Assembly: GCA_963765555.1 (NCBI GenBank)
Contig: CAVXWX010000003.1
Coordinates: 496,001 to 560,000, forward strand
DNA: 64,000 nucleotides
Reading direction: 5' to 3'
DNA from: JL08 sp963765555
GTDB taxonomy: Bacteria; Pseudomonadota; Alphaproteobacteria; Rhodobacterales; Rhodobacteraceae
Made by a program: the position numbers and the translations under genes. Below, piece by piece: positions 18,380 to 27,266 of the stretch (positions are counted from its first letter, which is position 1; every line of letters begins with the position of its first letter). The notes beneath the pieces are model-generated. The model was not told the origin of the DNA, searched no databases, and was given only the letters and a program-made list of their open reading frames with translations.

Positions 18380-21067
18380 TCAGGCCGCTTTGGCCAGATT
18401 GCGCAACACGTAATGCAGCACGCCGCCATGTTCGATATATTCAATCTCGATCGCGGTATCGATCCGGCATTTCAACGTGATCTCTTTCACGCTGCCATCG
18501 CCCATCGTGATGGTGCAGGGCACCTCTTGCAGGGGTTGGATCGTGTCCAGACCGTGGATTGAGACGGTTTCATCCCCCGTCAGACCCAGCGATTTGCGGG
18601 TGTCACCGCCGGTGAATTCAAACGGGATCACGCCCATGCCAACCAGATTGGAGCGGTGGATACGCTCGAAACTTTCGGCAATCACGGCCTTGACGCCCAG
18701 CAGGGCCGTGCCCTTGGCCGCCCAGTCGCGCGATGATCCGGCGCCGTATTGTTCGCCGCCGAACACCACCAACGGTGTGTCGGTGTTCTGATAGGCCATG
18801 GCCGCATCAAAGATCGACATCTGGCTGCCGTCGGGGCCTTTGGTGTAACCACCTTCGACGCCGTCCAGCATTTCGTTCTTGATCCGGATGTTGGCGAATG
18901 TGCCGCGCATCATCACCTCGTGGTTGCCACGGCGCGATCCGTAAGAGTTGAATTCGCGCACCGGCACCTGATGGTTGCGCAGGTACTGGCCGGCAGGTGT
19001 TTCTTCCTTGAACGATCCCGCGGGGCTGATGTGATCGGTGGTGATCATGTCGCCCAACAGCGCCAGTACCTTGGCACCTTCGATGTTGGAAATCACACCG
19101 GGTTCGGCCCCCATACCCTGAAAATAGGGCGGGTTTTGTACGTAGGTCGACGCCGGTGGCCAGTCATAGGTTTTTTCATCGGTGGTTTGCACACCCTGCC
19201 ATTTGTCATCGCCTTTGAACACGTCGGCGTATTTTTCCTGAAACGCGGCGCGTGTTACGGTTGCCTCGACCAGTTCGGCAACTTCCTGACTTGTCGGCCA
19301 GATGTCTTTCAGGAACACGTCCTTGCCGTTCTTGTCCTGTCCCAGCGGTTCGGTGGTCAGGTCGATATCCAGTGTACCGGCCAGTGCATAGGCCACGACC
19401 AGCGGGGGCGAGGCCAGATAGTTCGCGCGCACATCAGGGCTGATCCGGCCTTCGAAATTGCGGTTGCCCGACAAAACAGAGGTTGCGACCAGATCGCCAT
19501 CGGCAATCGCCTTGCTGATTTCAGGTTGCAACGGACCAGAGTTCCCGATGCAGGTTGTGCAGCCATAGCCGACAAGGTTGAACCCGATCGCATCCAGATC
19601 GTCCTGCAAACCGGCGGCTTCCAGATAGGCACTGACCACCTGCGATCCCGGGGCAAGGGATGTTTTCACCCACGGCTTGCGGTTCAGGCCCAGTTCATGC
19701 GCCTTGCGCGCCACAAGGCCCGCACCGATCATCACATAAGGGTTGGATGTGTTGGTGCAGGATGTGATCGACGCGATGACCACCTTGCCGCTTTCCATGG
19801 TGTAATCTTCACCTTCTACGGCGACTTCCTTGTGCATCGGACGTTTGAAGGTTTTGGCCATTTCCTGTTCAAAGGCGGCCTTGGCATTGGTCAGGGCCAC
19901 GTAATCCTGTGGCCGTTTGGGGCCGGAAATCGCTGGAACAATGGTTGTCATGTCCAGATGCAGCGTGTCGGTATAGATCGGCGCGTAATCGTCGCCGCGC
20001 CACATGCCGTTTTCGCGGGCATAGGCTTCGACCAGCGCAATGCGCGCTTCATCGCGGCCGGTGTTGCGCAGGTAGCGCAGGGTTTCGCCGTCAATCGGGA
20101 AGAACCCGCAGGTTGCGCCGTATTCCGGTGCCATGTTGGCGATGGTCGCGCGGTCTGCCAGCGGCAGAGTATCAAGGCCCGCGCCGTAGAATTCGACGAA
20201 TTTGCCGACAACGCCCTTGGCGCGCAGCATTTCGACAACCTTCAGCACCAGATCGGTGCCGGTGGTGCCTTCCATCATCTTGCCTGTCAGCTCGAACCCG
20301 ACAACTTCGGGGATCAGCATCGAAATCGGCTGGCCCAGCATCGCGGCCTCGGCCTCGATCCCGCCAACGCCCCAGCCCAGAACGGCCGCGCCGTTGACCA
20401 TGGTTGTGTGGCTGTCGGTGCCGACCAATGTATCGGGATAGGCGACTTCCTCGCCGTTCTGGTCGGTGTCTGTCCAGACGGTTTGCGACAGATATTCAAG
20501 GTTCACCTGATGGCAGATGCCGGTGCCGGGGGGCACGACGCGGAAATTGTTAAATGCGTTCTGGCCCCATTTCAGGAACGTATAGCGTTCCATGTTGCGT
20601 TCGTATTCGCGATCCACATTCATCTGGAACGCGCGCGGGTTGCCGAATTCGTCGATCATCACCGAATGGTCGATCACCAGATCAACAGGGTTCAGCGGGT
20701 TGATCTTTTCCGCATCGCCACCCAGCGAAATGATCGCATCGCGCATCGCGGCCAGATCGACCACAGCGGGAACGCCGGTGAAATCCTGCAACAGCACGCG
20801 GGCAGGGCGGTAAGCAATTTCGCGCGGGTTCTGGCCGCCATTGGCGCCCCACTGCGCAAAGGCTTTGATATCATCCACGGTTACGGTCTTGCCGTCCTCG
20901 AACCGCAGCATGTTTTCCAGCACGACCTTCAGCGCGGCGGGCAGTTTGGAAAAATCGCCCAATCCGGCCTCTTGTGCGGCGGGAATGGAATAATAGGCCA
21001 GCGTCTGTCCGGCGGCGCTGATGGTTTTGCGGGTCTTGGCGGTGTCATGTCCAACGGTAATGGGCAT
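18380..21067 (-). CDS. acnA: aconitate hydratase AcnA
   Basis: TCA-cycle enzyme interconverting citrate and isocitrate. The 895-residue product has the length of the bacterial AcnA/IRP1 class. Iron-sulfur ligands are visible in ITSCTNTSNP and YGCTTCIGNSG, with catalytic-loop segments GTDSHTTMVNG and GAGSSRDWAAKG. The start at MPITVGHDTAKT was chosen because it follows GGGAG and matches family N-termini; the upstream in-frame extension of 37 residues looks spurious. It is monocistronic. Confidence 0.96.
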   Translation of the reverse strand: MPITVGHDTAKTRKTISAAGQTLAYYSIPAAQEAGLGDFSKLPAALKVVLENMLRFEDGKTVTVDDIKAFAQWGANGGQNPREIAYRPARVLLQDFTGVPAVVDLAAMRDAIISLGGDAEKINPLNPVDLVIDHSVMIDEFGNPRAFQMNVDREYERNMERYTFLKWGQNAFNNFRVVPPGTGICHQVNLEYLSQTVWTDTDQNGEEVAYPDTLVGTDSHTTMVNGAAVLGWGVGGIEAEAAMLGQPISMLIPEVVGFELTGKMMEGTTGTDLVLKVVEMLRAKGVVGKFVEFYGAGLDTLPLADRATIANMAPEYGATCGFFPIDGETLRYLRNTGRDEARIALVEAYARENGMWRGDDYAPIYTDTLHLDMTTIVPAISGPKRPQDYVALTNAKAAFEQEMAKTFKRPMHKEVAVEGEDYTMESGKVVIASITSCTNTSNPYVMIGAGLVARKAHELGLNRKPWVKTSLAPGSQVVSAYLEAAGLQDDLDAIGFNLVGYGCTTCIGNSGPLQPEISKAIADGDLVATSVLSGNRNFEGRISPDVRANYLASPPLVVAYALAGTLDIDLTTEPLGQDKNGKDVFLKDIWPTSQEVAELVEATVTRAAFQEKYADVFKGDDKWQGVQTTDEKTYDWPPASTYVQNPPYFQGMGAEPGVISNIEGAKVLALLGDMITTDHISPAGSFKEETPAGQYLRNHQVPVREFNSYGSRRGNHEVMMRGTFANIRIKNEMLDGVEGGYTKGPDGSQMSIFDAAMAYQNTDTPLVVFGGEQYGAGSSRDWAAKGTALLGVKAVIAESFERIHRSNLVGMGVIPFEFTGGDTRKSLGLTGDETVSIHGLDTIQPLQEVPCTITMGDGSVKEITLKCRIDTAIEIEYIEHGGVLHYVLRNLAKAA

Positions 21068-21168
21068 TTGCGTCTCCCTTAATGGATAAGAAATGGGTGT
21101 TTGCTTGGCCCGCTTCTGAACCCAAACCACGCAGCAATCAAGGGTGATATGCGCAGGTGCGGCAATTT

Positions 21169-21196
21169 TGTATACCATTGTACACCGGAATTCCGG
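21169..21196. promoter_or_regulatory. palindromes in the acnA / DUF1223 divergent promoter region
   Basis: TGTA-N8-TACA (21169-21184) is followed at once by the perfect 12-base palindrome CCGGAATTCCGG (21185-21196), about 100 bases upstream of each divergent gene. It could be an operator, but no known consensus is matched. Confidence 0.2.
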
Positions 21197-21302
21197 ATAC
21201 AGGCCGATAACCTGACGGTAACCTTGTCTCTCGAAACGTTGATTGGTTATTTCAGGCCGCCATTGCTAGGTGTGTTCGGCAACCAAAGGAGACGCAAACC
21301 CG

Positions 21303-21998
21303 ATGAAAGCCCTGACTGCCGCGTTCAGCGTCCTTTGGCTGTGCCTGATTGCCCCCGCATACGCGCAAAATTCCCCCGTGGTCGTCGAATTGTTCACATC
21401 GCAGGGCTGTTCGTCCTGTCCGCCTGCGGATGCGATGCTGCACAAGCTGGCCGAACGCGATGATGTGATCGCGCTGGCGCTGCATGTCGATTACTGGGAT
21501 TACATCGGCTGGAAGGATATTTTCGCCGATCCCGCCTATACCAAACGGCAAAAGGGATATGCCCACGCCCAGGGACGGCGCATGATCTATACGCCGCAAA
21601 TGATCATCAACGGGCAGGATGACGTGGTTGGCGCCAAGCCGATGGATGTGGCCGACCTGATCCGCAAACACCATGCGCAACCCGTGCAGGTGCAGCTTGA
21701 GGCGCGCCGCCTTGGCGATATCGTAACCATCCGCGCCACACCGGTTGCCGAGACGGGGCCGATGACGGTGCAACTGGTCCGGTTCATGCCCAAACAAAGC
21801 GTTGAAATCACGCGCGGTGAAAACAGGGGCAAGACGGTCAGCTATGCCCACATCACCCACGGCTGGACCGAACTGGGCAAATGGGACGGCAGCGCGCCGT
21901 TCGAGCTGAACGCCGATGCGGCGGGCGATGATCCGGTGGTGGTGATCGTTCAGGGTGCGGGCTATGGCCCGATTCTGGCCGCGATCGAATTGCGTTAA
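21303..21998 (+). CDS. DUF1223 secreted thioredoxin-like protein
   Basis: A 231-residue exported protein. The signal peptide (about 1-20, ending AYAQ) is followed by the DUF1223 motif VVELFTSQGCSSCPPADAML, a thioredoxin-like CxxC (CSSC), then LHVDYWDYIGWKD and YTPQMIINGQ. Function is unknown, possibly periplasmic redox. The start was moved 11 codons in from the longest frame to the signal peptide Met. Its end overlaps the convergent acyltransferase gene by four bases. Confidence 0.85.
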   Translation: MKALTAAFSVLWLCLIAPAYAQNSPVVVELFTSQGCSSCPPADAMLHKLAERDDVIALALHVDYWDYIGWKDIFADPAYTKRQKGYAHAQGRRMIYTPQMIINGQDDVVGAKPMDVADLIRKHHAQPVQVQLEARRLGDIVTIRATPVAETGPMTVQLVRFMPKQSVEITRGENRGKTVSYAHITHGWTELGKWDGSAPFELNADAAGDDPVVVIVQGAGYGPILAAIELR

Positions 21999-22903
21999 AC
22001 GTCCGTCTGATCCGGCACGATATACGGTTTCCAGCGCCGGTGGATCCAGAACCATTGATCCATATGCTGGCGCACCAGCGCTTCCAGCCCGTCATTGACA
22101 TCCTGTGTCATGGTTTCGGGATCGCTGTGTGTGATCGGCTGTTGCACGGTGATTTCGAAATCAAACCCGTCGGGCTGGCGGATGGCGTAGATCGGGATCA
22201 GGATCGCGTTGTATTTCAGGGCCAGTTCGGCGGTGACGGTGGATGTGACCGCCGGATGCCCGAAAAACATCAGATCCGCGCCGCCGTGCACGTGCACATC
22301 TGTCAGAATACCCAATGTGCCGCCGTCGCGCAGATACCGCACCATTTCCATCGTGCCGCGCCGGCCCTGTTCAAAAACCGGCGTGCCGATGGATTGCAGA
22401 TTGCGCACATAATGACGGTTGAAATAGGGGTTCGACATTTTGCGGTACAGCGCCCCGATTGTGAACCCGCGCGCAATAAGATGCGCGCGCACCACATCGT
22501 AATTGCCGAAATGCGCGGTCACAAAGATCACCGGTTGCCGGTTCTTTTGCGCCGCTTCCAAAGTGGCCAGACCGGGGCCGCCGATTTTGGCGCCCTTGGC
22601 GCGTTCAATGAATTCGGGGCCGGAATAAAACTCCATCACCGTGCGCCCTGCATTGTCCAGAACCGCACGGCTCAACCGGTCGACCTCGGCCTTGGGCAAT
22701 TCGGGGCAGATCAGGTTCAGGTTGTCGCGCACCCGCTTGTCAAACCGCGCGAGCGGCCCCAACACGCGCGAGACAAGCACGCCCATCCAGCGCACCCGCG
22801 TTTCATAGGGCAGCAGGCGCGCAAGCCAGATCAGGGCGCGTAACACCAGATTTCCGGCATATTGTCCGATACGGGTTAAAAGGGGATCAGGTTTCTTGGC
22901 CAC
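21995..22903 (-). CDS. LpxL/HtrB-family lysophospholipid / lipid A acyltransferase
   Basis: A 302-residue inner-membrane acyltransferase with an N-terminal hydrophobic anchor (about 15-32) and the catalytic HX4D motif (His131-Asp136 in TAHFGNYD). Further typical segments are MEFYSGPEF and the C-terminal MDQWFWIHRRWKP. Family members add the secondary acyl chain to lipid A using acyl-ACP. Which chain is added is not visible. It lies downstream of, and overlaps by 17 bases, the EamA gene on the same strand. Confidence 0.85.
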   Translation of the reverse strand: MAKKPDPLLTRIGQYAGNLVLRALIWLARLLPYETRVRWMGVLVSRVLGPLARFDKRVRDNLNLICPELPKAEVDRLSRAVLDNAGRTVMEFYSGPEFIERAKGAKIGGPGLATLEAAQKNRQPVIFVTAHFGNYDVVRAHLIARGFTIGALYRKMSNPYFNRHYVRNLQSIGTPVFEQGRRGTMEMVRYLRDGGTLGILTDVHVHGGADLMFFGHPAVTSTVTAELALKYNAILIPIYAIRQPDGFDFEITVQQPITHSDPETMTQDVNDGLEALVRQHMDQWFWIHRRWKPYIVPDQTDV

Positions 22904-23807
22904 TTTGGTCCGGTGGGGTTAGGGGGGCCGTCTGGCGCGCAAAGGTTTCTCGTTGCCAGACATAAAGTCCGGCACCCGCAATAACAAGCGCCCCCACGAT
23001 GGTCCAGAAATCGGGCAGTTCGGCAAAAAACAACATGCCCCAGACGGCGGCAAACACCAGACCCAGATAGGCATAAGGCGCCAGCATTCCGGCTTCACCC
23101 GCCGTCAGCGCGCGGATCAGGCTCATTTGTCCGGCGGTGCCAAAGGCGGCGATCATTCCCATCAAAAGCCATCCCTTGGCCCCGGGGGGATGCCACGCGA
23201 AGGGCACGGCGATGGTCAGGATCAGGGTGCCGACAAGCCCGGTATAGAATAGCGATGTCCACACATCCTCGTCCCGCCCGACAAGGCGGGTCAGCAGGGC
23301 ATAGGAACTGTAACAGATGGCAGCGCCCAAGGGCAGCAGCGCATAGGGCGAAAACACCTCGCTGCCCGGACGGATCACGATCAGTGCACCGATCATCGCC
23401 GCCAGAATGCCCATGACCCGCCGCAACCCCAGTTTTTCACCCAGAAACAGCGCCGCGCCCAGCGTGACCAGTACGGGGTTGACGTTCATGATGGCGCTGG
23501 CCTCGGTCAGGCCGATATGGGCCAGCCCCAGAAAAAAGCACCCCGTCGCGCCCATCAACAGGACCGAGCGGAAGAATTGCAGCTTGGGGTATTTGGTGCG
23601 CACGACCGATCGGAACCTTGGCGCGATCAGAACCAGAACCAACACCATCTGTCCCGCATAGCGCGCCCAAAGCGCCGGAACCGTGCCCACAATCGGGGAC
23701 AGCGCCTTGACGGTGGCGTCCATCATCGAAAAACACAGGATCGCAAGGATCATGTAGACAATCGCGCGGGTGTTTCCCGCAGCGGCAGGTGCGACAGATA
23801 TTGTCAT
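22887..23807 (-). CDS. EamA (DMT superfamily) transporter
   Basis: A 306-residue permease with ten predicted membrane segments in two EamA repeats; NPVLVTLGAALFLGEKL closes the first, and AVWGMLFFAELPDFWTIVGA the second. Such proteins export amino acids or other metabolites; the substrate is unknown. The start at MTISVAPAAAGN (complement of 23805-23807) was preferred to a further upstream codon, because the upstream residues are not hydrophobic or conserved-looking. Confidence 0.85.
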   Translation of the reverse strand: MTISVAPAAAGNTRAIVYMILAILCFSMMDATVKALSPIVGTVPALWARYAGQMVLVLVLIAPRFRSVVRTKYPKLQFFRSVLLMGATGCFFLGLAHIGLTEASAIMNVNPVLVTLGAALFLGEKLGLRRVMGILAAMIGALIVIRPGSEVFSPYALLPLGAAICYSSYALLTRLVGRDEDVWTSLFYTGLVGTLILTIAVPFAWHPPGAKGWLLMGMIAAFGTAGQMSLIRALTAGEAGMLAPYAYLGLVFAAVWGMLFFAELPDFWTIVGALVIAGAGLYVWQRETFARQTAPLTPPDQSGQET

Positions 23808-23885
23808 ACAGGATCGGCGCAATAAGGCATGACCGCCGTGATAGGCCCGCAGCACCGGCCTGTCCAGTATGCGCGGACAATGTGT

Positions 23886-24959
23886 TTACGGGTCTTCCGC
23901 GTCGGGCAGGACCAGTTCCAGATCGCCGCGCGCCTCCAGCGCGCGAATGGCCGCAACGATCTGCGTCATCGCGGCCTCGACCGCCTTGGGCTTGGACGGG
24001 CCGGCCTCTTGGATTTCGTCGCGCAAGGCATCGCCCATGCGGCCCGACAGGTTGGACAGGATATAGGTTGCCACGTCGCCATGACCGGCGGCCTCGGCAC
24101 CTGCCAGCGCGGTCACAATCTGGGCCTGATCCACCTCGCGCAGAATTTTGGGAATGTCGCGCGGCGCAATACGGTCGGGGATATTGGCAAAGGTAAAAAT
24201 GGCGCGCCGCACCTGTTCGGCAAAGCCTGCATCGGTTTCATCCAACCCGTTCAGCACGTCCTCCCGCGTCAGGGCGGGTGAAAAATTCAGGATTTCGCCG
24301 ACCCGTTCCACCGGCCCGCTGGCAAAGGCGGTGGCGGGTTTGTCATCCATCTGGCTGGCAAGGGACAGGCCGATCCGGTCGACCGCATCCGGTGTGACAG
24401 CACCGGTGCGCGACACCGCATAGGTGATCTGGCGCGCCCGTGGGCCGGGCAACTGGCCCAACAGGTCTGCCGCCTTGGGCACATCAAGCTTGGCCAGAAG
24501 CACAGCGGCAATTTCGACGCTTTCGTTTTCCAGCACCGGCAACAACACGTCAGTGTCCTGCGCGCGAATGCGATCCCATGGATCGCCCGCCTGACGTACG
24601 CCGGCCTCTTTGCGCAGGCGCGATGCAGTCTGCGGGCTGATACAGCCATCCAGCGCGTCAATCGCGCCCGCCATGCCTTTGGGAAAGGACAGGCCGATTT
24701 TGCCCAGTTCGCTGGCAAATTCGTCAATCACACGCGCAACCGTGTCCCGATCCACACTGCGCATCGCCCCCATCTGCTGGGTCAATTGCGCCTGAAGGCC
24801 TTCGGGCAATTCCTCAAGCGCGATTTCGGCCCCTTCATTCAGCAGAAAGCGCACGACAATCGCGGCCTTGGCCTTGCGCGACAGGGCAAGGGGGCGCGCG
24901 GCGGTGCTGGTGGCGTTCACCGAAGCGACAGACGGTACAGACGGGGGCAGGGACATCAC
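23886..24959 (-). CDS. fliG: flagellar motor switch protein FliG
   Basis: Rotor protein of the flagellar C-ring that transmits torque from the stator. The 357-residue product shows the FliG N-domain (SRKAKAAIVVRFLLNEGAEI), the middle-domain segment ENESVEIAAVLLAKLDVPKA and the C-terminal armadillo/torque helix region (ANIPDRIAPRDIPKILREVD). The charged torque residues are partly divergent. No other flagellar gene is in the window, so this is an orphan fliG. A second ATG directly follows the first. Confidence 0.85.
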   Translation of the reverse strand: MMSLPPSVPSVASVNATSTAARPLALSRKAKAAIVVRFLLNEGAEIALEELPEGLQAQLTQQMGAMRSVDRDTVARVIDEFASELGKIGLSFPKGMAGAIDALDGCISPQTASRLRKEAGVRQAGDPWDRIRAQDTDVLLPVLENESVEIAAVLLAKLDVPKAADLLGQLPGPRARQITYAVSRTGAVTPDAVDRIGLSLASQMDDKPATAFASGPVERVGEILNFSPALTREDVLNGLDETDAGFAEQVRRAIFTFANIPDRIAPRDIPKILREVDQAQIVTALAGAEAAGHGDVATYILSNLSGRMGDALRDEIQEAGPSKPKAVEAAMTQIVAAIRALEARGDLELVLPDAEDP

Positions 24960-25021
24960 AACCTCTTGCCGGACAGGACAGGCCTGTTTCTTAATCCGGC
25001 AAGGGTGAACATCGCCTTAAA

Positions 25022-25555
25022 TCAGTAATTGTAGGTTTGCCCCGTCGCCAGCGCCTCACGTAGCGATGTTTCGGGCCAGTTCCCCCGACCGCCGCGCGCC
25101 TGAATTTCGCGCAACTGCGCATAGGCGGCGACCTTGTCGCCCGCCTCAATCAGGCCCTGACCCATATAAGAGCGTGCCAGCAAATTGTCGGGGTTGCGCG
25201 CAATCGCTTCGCGGTAATAGGCCATGCCCAGATCCGTATCGCCCAGTTTGCGATGGGTGAAGCCCAGATAGGTCAATACCCGGTCATCGGTCTGGTCCGA
25301 CATTTCTGCCAGAACCTTTTGCGCATCTTCGTAACGACCTGCATAGGCCAGTTCGCGCACCGCCCCGTAAAGCGTATCGTCATCCAGCGCCGCCCCGCGC
25401 GGCTTGACGCATTTCTTGCGTGATGCATCCCACACCTGTTCGCCCTTGCAGGTTTTGGTCGTGTTGGTGGGTTTTGGGGGTGACGTGGTTGTTTCGTCCC
25501 CCGCTGCAAAGGCAAGCGTTGGCAGGCACAAGGCAATGATCGGCAAAATACGCAT
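25022..25555 (-). CDS. secreted tetratricopeptide repeat protein with a WD-Cys motif
   Basis: A 177-residue exported protein. It has a signal peptide (about 1-18), a Thr/Pro-rich linker, a short cysteine motif CKGEQVWDASRKKC (residues about 36-49), then two or three TPR units (GRYEDAQKVLAEM, GDTDLGMAYYREAIARNPDN). The same 14-residue cysteine spacing recurs in the small protein just upstream. Function is unknown; the TPRs suggest a periplasmic scaffold. Confidence 0.7.
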   Translation of the reverse strand: MRILPIIALCLPTLAFAAGDETTTSPPKPTNTTKTCKGEQVWDASRKKCVKPRGAALDDDTLYGAVRELAYAGRYEDAQKVLAEMSDQTDDRVLTYLGFTHRKLGDTDLGMAYYREAIARNPDNLLARSYMGQGLIEAGDKVAAYAQLREIQARGGRGNWPETSLREALATGQTYNY

Positions 25556-25640
25556 TACTCAAACCTCATCATGGGGAGCCATGACGGTAGCGCAACGCGT
25601 GATAGAGTAAAGCCGCGCTTGGGTTCGCGGCTTCACAATG

Positions 25641-25674
25641 TTGTAAGCGTCTTGCGTAGATTAGCCGCTTACAA
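25641..25674 (-). terminator. hairpin spanning the stop codon of the small Cys-motif gene
   Basis: TTGTAAGCG (25641-25649) and CGCTTACAA (25666-25674) are perfect inverted repeats 16 bases apart. They straddle the TAA at 25661-25663. A second stem, AGCCGCG (25611-25617) with CGCGGCT (25626-25632), follows in the direction of transcription with a weak T tract. Together they may terminate or stabilise the small transcript. Confidence 0.4.
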
Positions 25675-25819
25675 TCGGGGTACAGGCCTGTTTGGCACTA
25701 TCCCAGACGCTGCCTTGTGCGCAGGACATGGCCTGCTGGTCAAAGCCCGAACATTTGGCCATCGCCAATCCCGGCAACAGGGTCAGTGCTACGGCGATCA
25801 GAAGGGTCTTGGGTGTCAT
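25661..25819 (-). CDS. small secreted protein with WD-Cys motif
   Basis: A 52-residue exported peptide. A clear signal peptide (MTPKTLLIAVALTLLPGLAMA) leaves a mature chain of about 31 residues with four cysteines, including CAQGSVWDSAKQAC. That motif has the same spacing as CKGEQVWDASRKKC in the next gene downstream, which suggests a shared fold or partner. The start follows GGAGAGCC; a longer upstream frame has no signal peptide. Function is unknown. Confidence 0.65.
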   Translation of the reverse strand: MTPKTLLIAVALTLLPGLAMAKCSGFDQQAMSCAQGSVWDSAKQACTPIVSG

Positions 25820-26029
25820 AAGTGGCTCTCCTGTGATGGACAGGGGAACCATAACACAAAAAACGGATATTTTGCAGTCATATTTCAGGTGCCGCGCATC
25901 CACACTTTTGGCCGGCGCGACAGCAGTGCTTTGGCCCGTGCATCGGGAACTGTTTTACGCGCACGTGGTTCCGTGCCAGATTTAGCCACAAATCAGATCA
26001 TTCGGGCCGGAAATCGCAAAGGATCAAAC

Positions 26030-27001
26030 GTGTCAGATCAACCGCCACCCTTTCTGATCCTGTCCGATGCCGCATTGTCGGGAATGGGGATTGCAACGGA
26101 TGATATCGTTGCGCGTATCAATGACGCCCTTCAGGCCCAAGCACGCGGAGATGTCTGGAGCGCCCCGAAGGCCGCGATGCTGCCGGGGGACGGGCGCTAT
26201 ATGATGACAACCCTGTCCAGCAGCGACACCCCGCAGTTGACTGTCGTCAAATCAGTCATGGTCAGCCCGCGCAATCCGGCGCGTGGTTTGAACGGGGTGG
26301 AAGGCGCGATTCTGCTGCAAGACAGCGAAACCGGAGATTTGCTGGCGATCATGCAGGCGGGGTGGGTGACAACCGTGCGCACGGCAGGGCTAAGCTGTGT
26401 TGCTGCGCGCGCATTGGCGCGTCCGCAATCGCAAATCCTTGGTCTTGTCGGTGCGGGCCAACAAGCGCGTGGGCATTTGGTGGCCTTGGCCGATCTGTTT
26501 CCCTTGCAACAGGTCCGTATTTTCGGCCGCGGGCAAGCCAATATCGACCGCCTGTCGCGCATGGCATCAGACCTTGGTCTGACGCCTGTTGTCTGTGACA
26601 CGGCAAGGCAGGCGGTCGAGGATGCCGATATCGTCGTTTCGTCGGTTACATTGTCCTATGATGCGGACCCGTTTGTTGATGCGCATTGGCTCAAGGCGGG
26701 GGCGTTCGCCGCGATTACGGATGCCGCAACACCGTGGCACCGCGAAAAAATGGGCGCCTTTGGCCGGATCATCATCGATGATCTGGAACAGGAACGCGAA
26801 AACCCCAGAAAGATGGTAGACCCCGATCTGGTGCAGGGTGATCTGGCCGGTCTGGTTGGGCAGGGGGATCAGCCCCGCCCTGATCCGGATAAACCGTCGG
26901 CTTTTGTGTTTCGCGGTATGGCGATCGGGGATTTCGCAATTGCCAGCCTTGCCTACGAAAAGGCGCGCGCCTTGAATATCGGGCGGTCGGCCAGATGGTA
27001 G
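26030..27001 (+). CDS. ornithine cyclodeaminase / mu-crystallin family protein
   Basis: A 323-residue NAD(P)-dependent enzyme family member. Seen: KSVMVSPRNPARG in the substrate domain, the Rossmann motif GLVGAGQQARGH (about 140-151) and a C-terminal GMAIGDFAIASLAYEKA. Family reactions include ornithine to proline conversion and reduction of cyclic or open-chain imino acids; the exact substrate is unclear. The GTG start is supported by AAAGGA eight bases upstream; the upstream open frame of 150 codons is not conserved-looking. Confidence 0.8.
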   Translation: MSDQPPPFLILSDAALSGMGIATDDIVARINDALQAQARGDVWSAPKAAMLPGDGRYMMTTLSSSDTPQLTVVKSVMVSPRNPARGLNGVEGAILLQDSETGDLLAIMQAGWVTTVRTAGLSCVAARALARPQSQILGLVGAGQQARGHLVALADLFPLQQVRIFGRGQANIDRLSRMASDLGLTPVVCDTARQAVEDADIVVSSVTLSYDADPFVDAHWLKAGAFAAITDAATPWHREKMGAFGRIIIDDLEQERENPRKMVDPDLVQGDLAGLVGQGDQPRPDPDKPSAFVFRGMAIGDFAIASLAYEKARALNIGRSARW

Positions 27002-27095
27002 GGCAAAAGGGCGGTCGCGCGCTCTGGATATCGTGGCCGTAACGCAGTAGATACCGGCCTGCGTCGTACAATAAATCGAAAGGGCATGTTCCAAG

Positions 27096-27248
27096 ATGAA
27101 AACGATATTCAACCGCGCGGCACAGGCCGCTGTGATCCTATCTGTTTTCGTGCTGGCGGGCTGTCTTGATCCTGAACTGAACCCGCCGACCAGCGGGGTC
27201 TACTATGACGAAATCCATCATGAATCGATGTATGGACGCAGCCGCTAG
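27096..27248 (+). CDS. small lipoprotein of unknown function
   Basis: A 50-residue open frame starting MKTIFNRAAQAAVILSVFVL and ending in a lipobox (LAGC, Cys23). A 27-residue polar tail follows with YYDEIHHESMYGRSR. No family is recognised. It lies between the cyclodeaminase gene and convergent purB. The lipobox and start context support it as a real gene. Confidence 0.6.
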   Translation: MKTIFNRAAQAAVILSVFVLAGCLDPELNPPTSGVYYDEIHHESMYGRSR

Positions 27249-27266
27249 GGCCGCGTCCATGCGGCG

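Noticed and set aside
18749..21082. 777-codon open frame on the + strand
   Set aside because: It is the antisense shadow of acnA.
25571..26029. N-terminal extension of the ornithine cyclodeaminase gene
   Set aside because: The 153 extra codons do not resemble the family and overlap the antisense small secreted gene; the GTG at 26030 has a good ribosome site.
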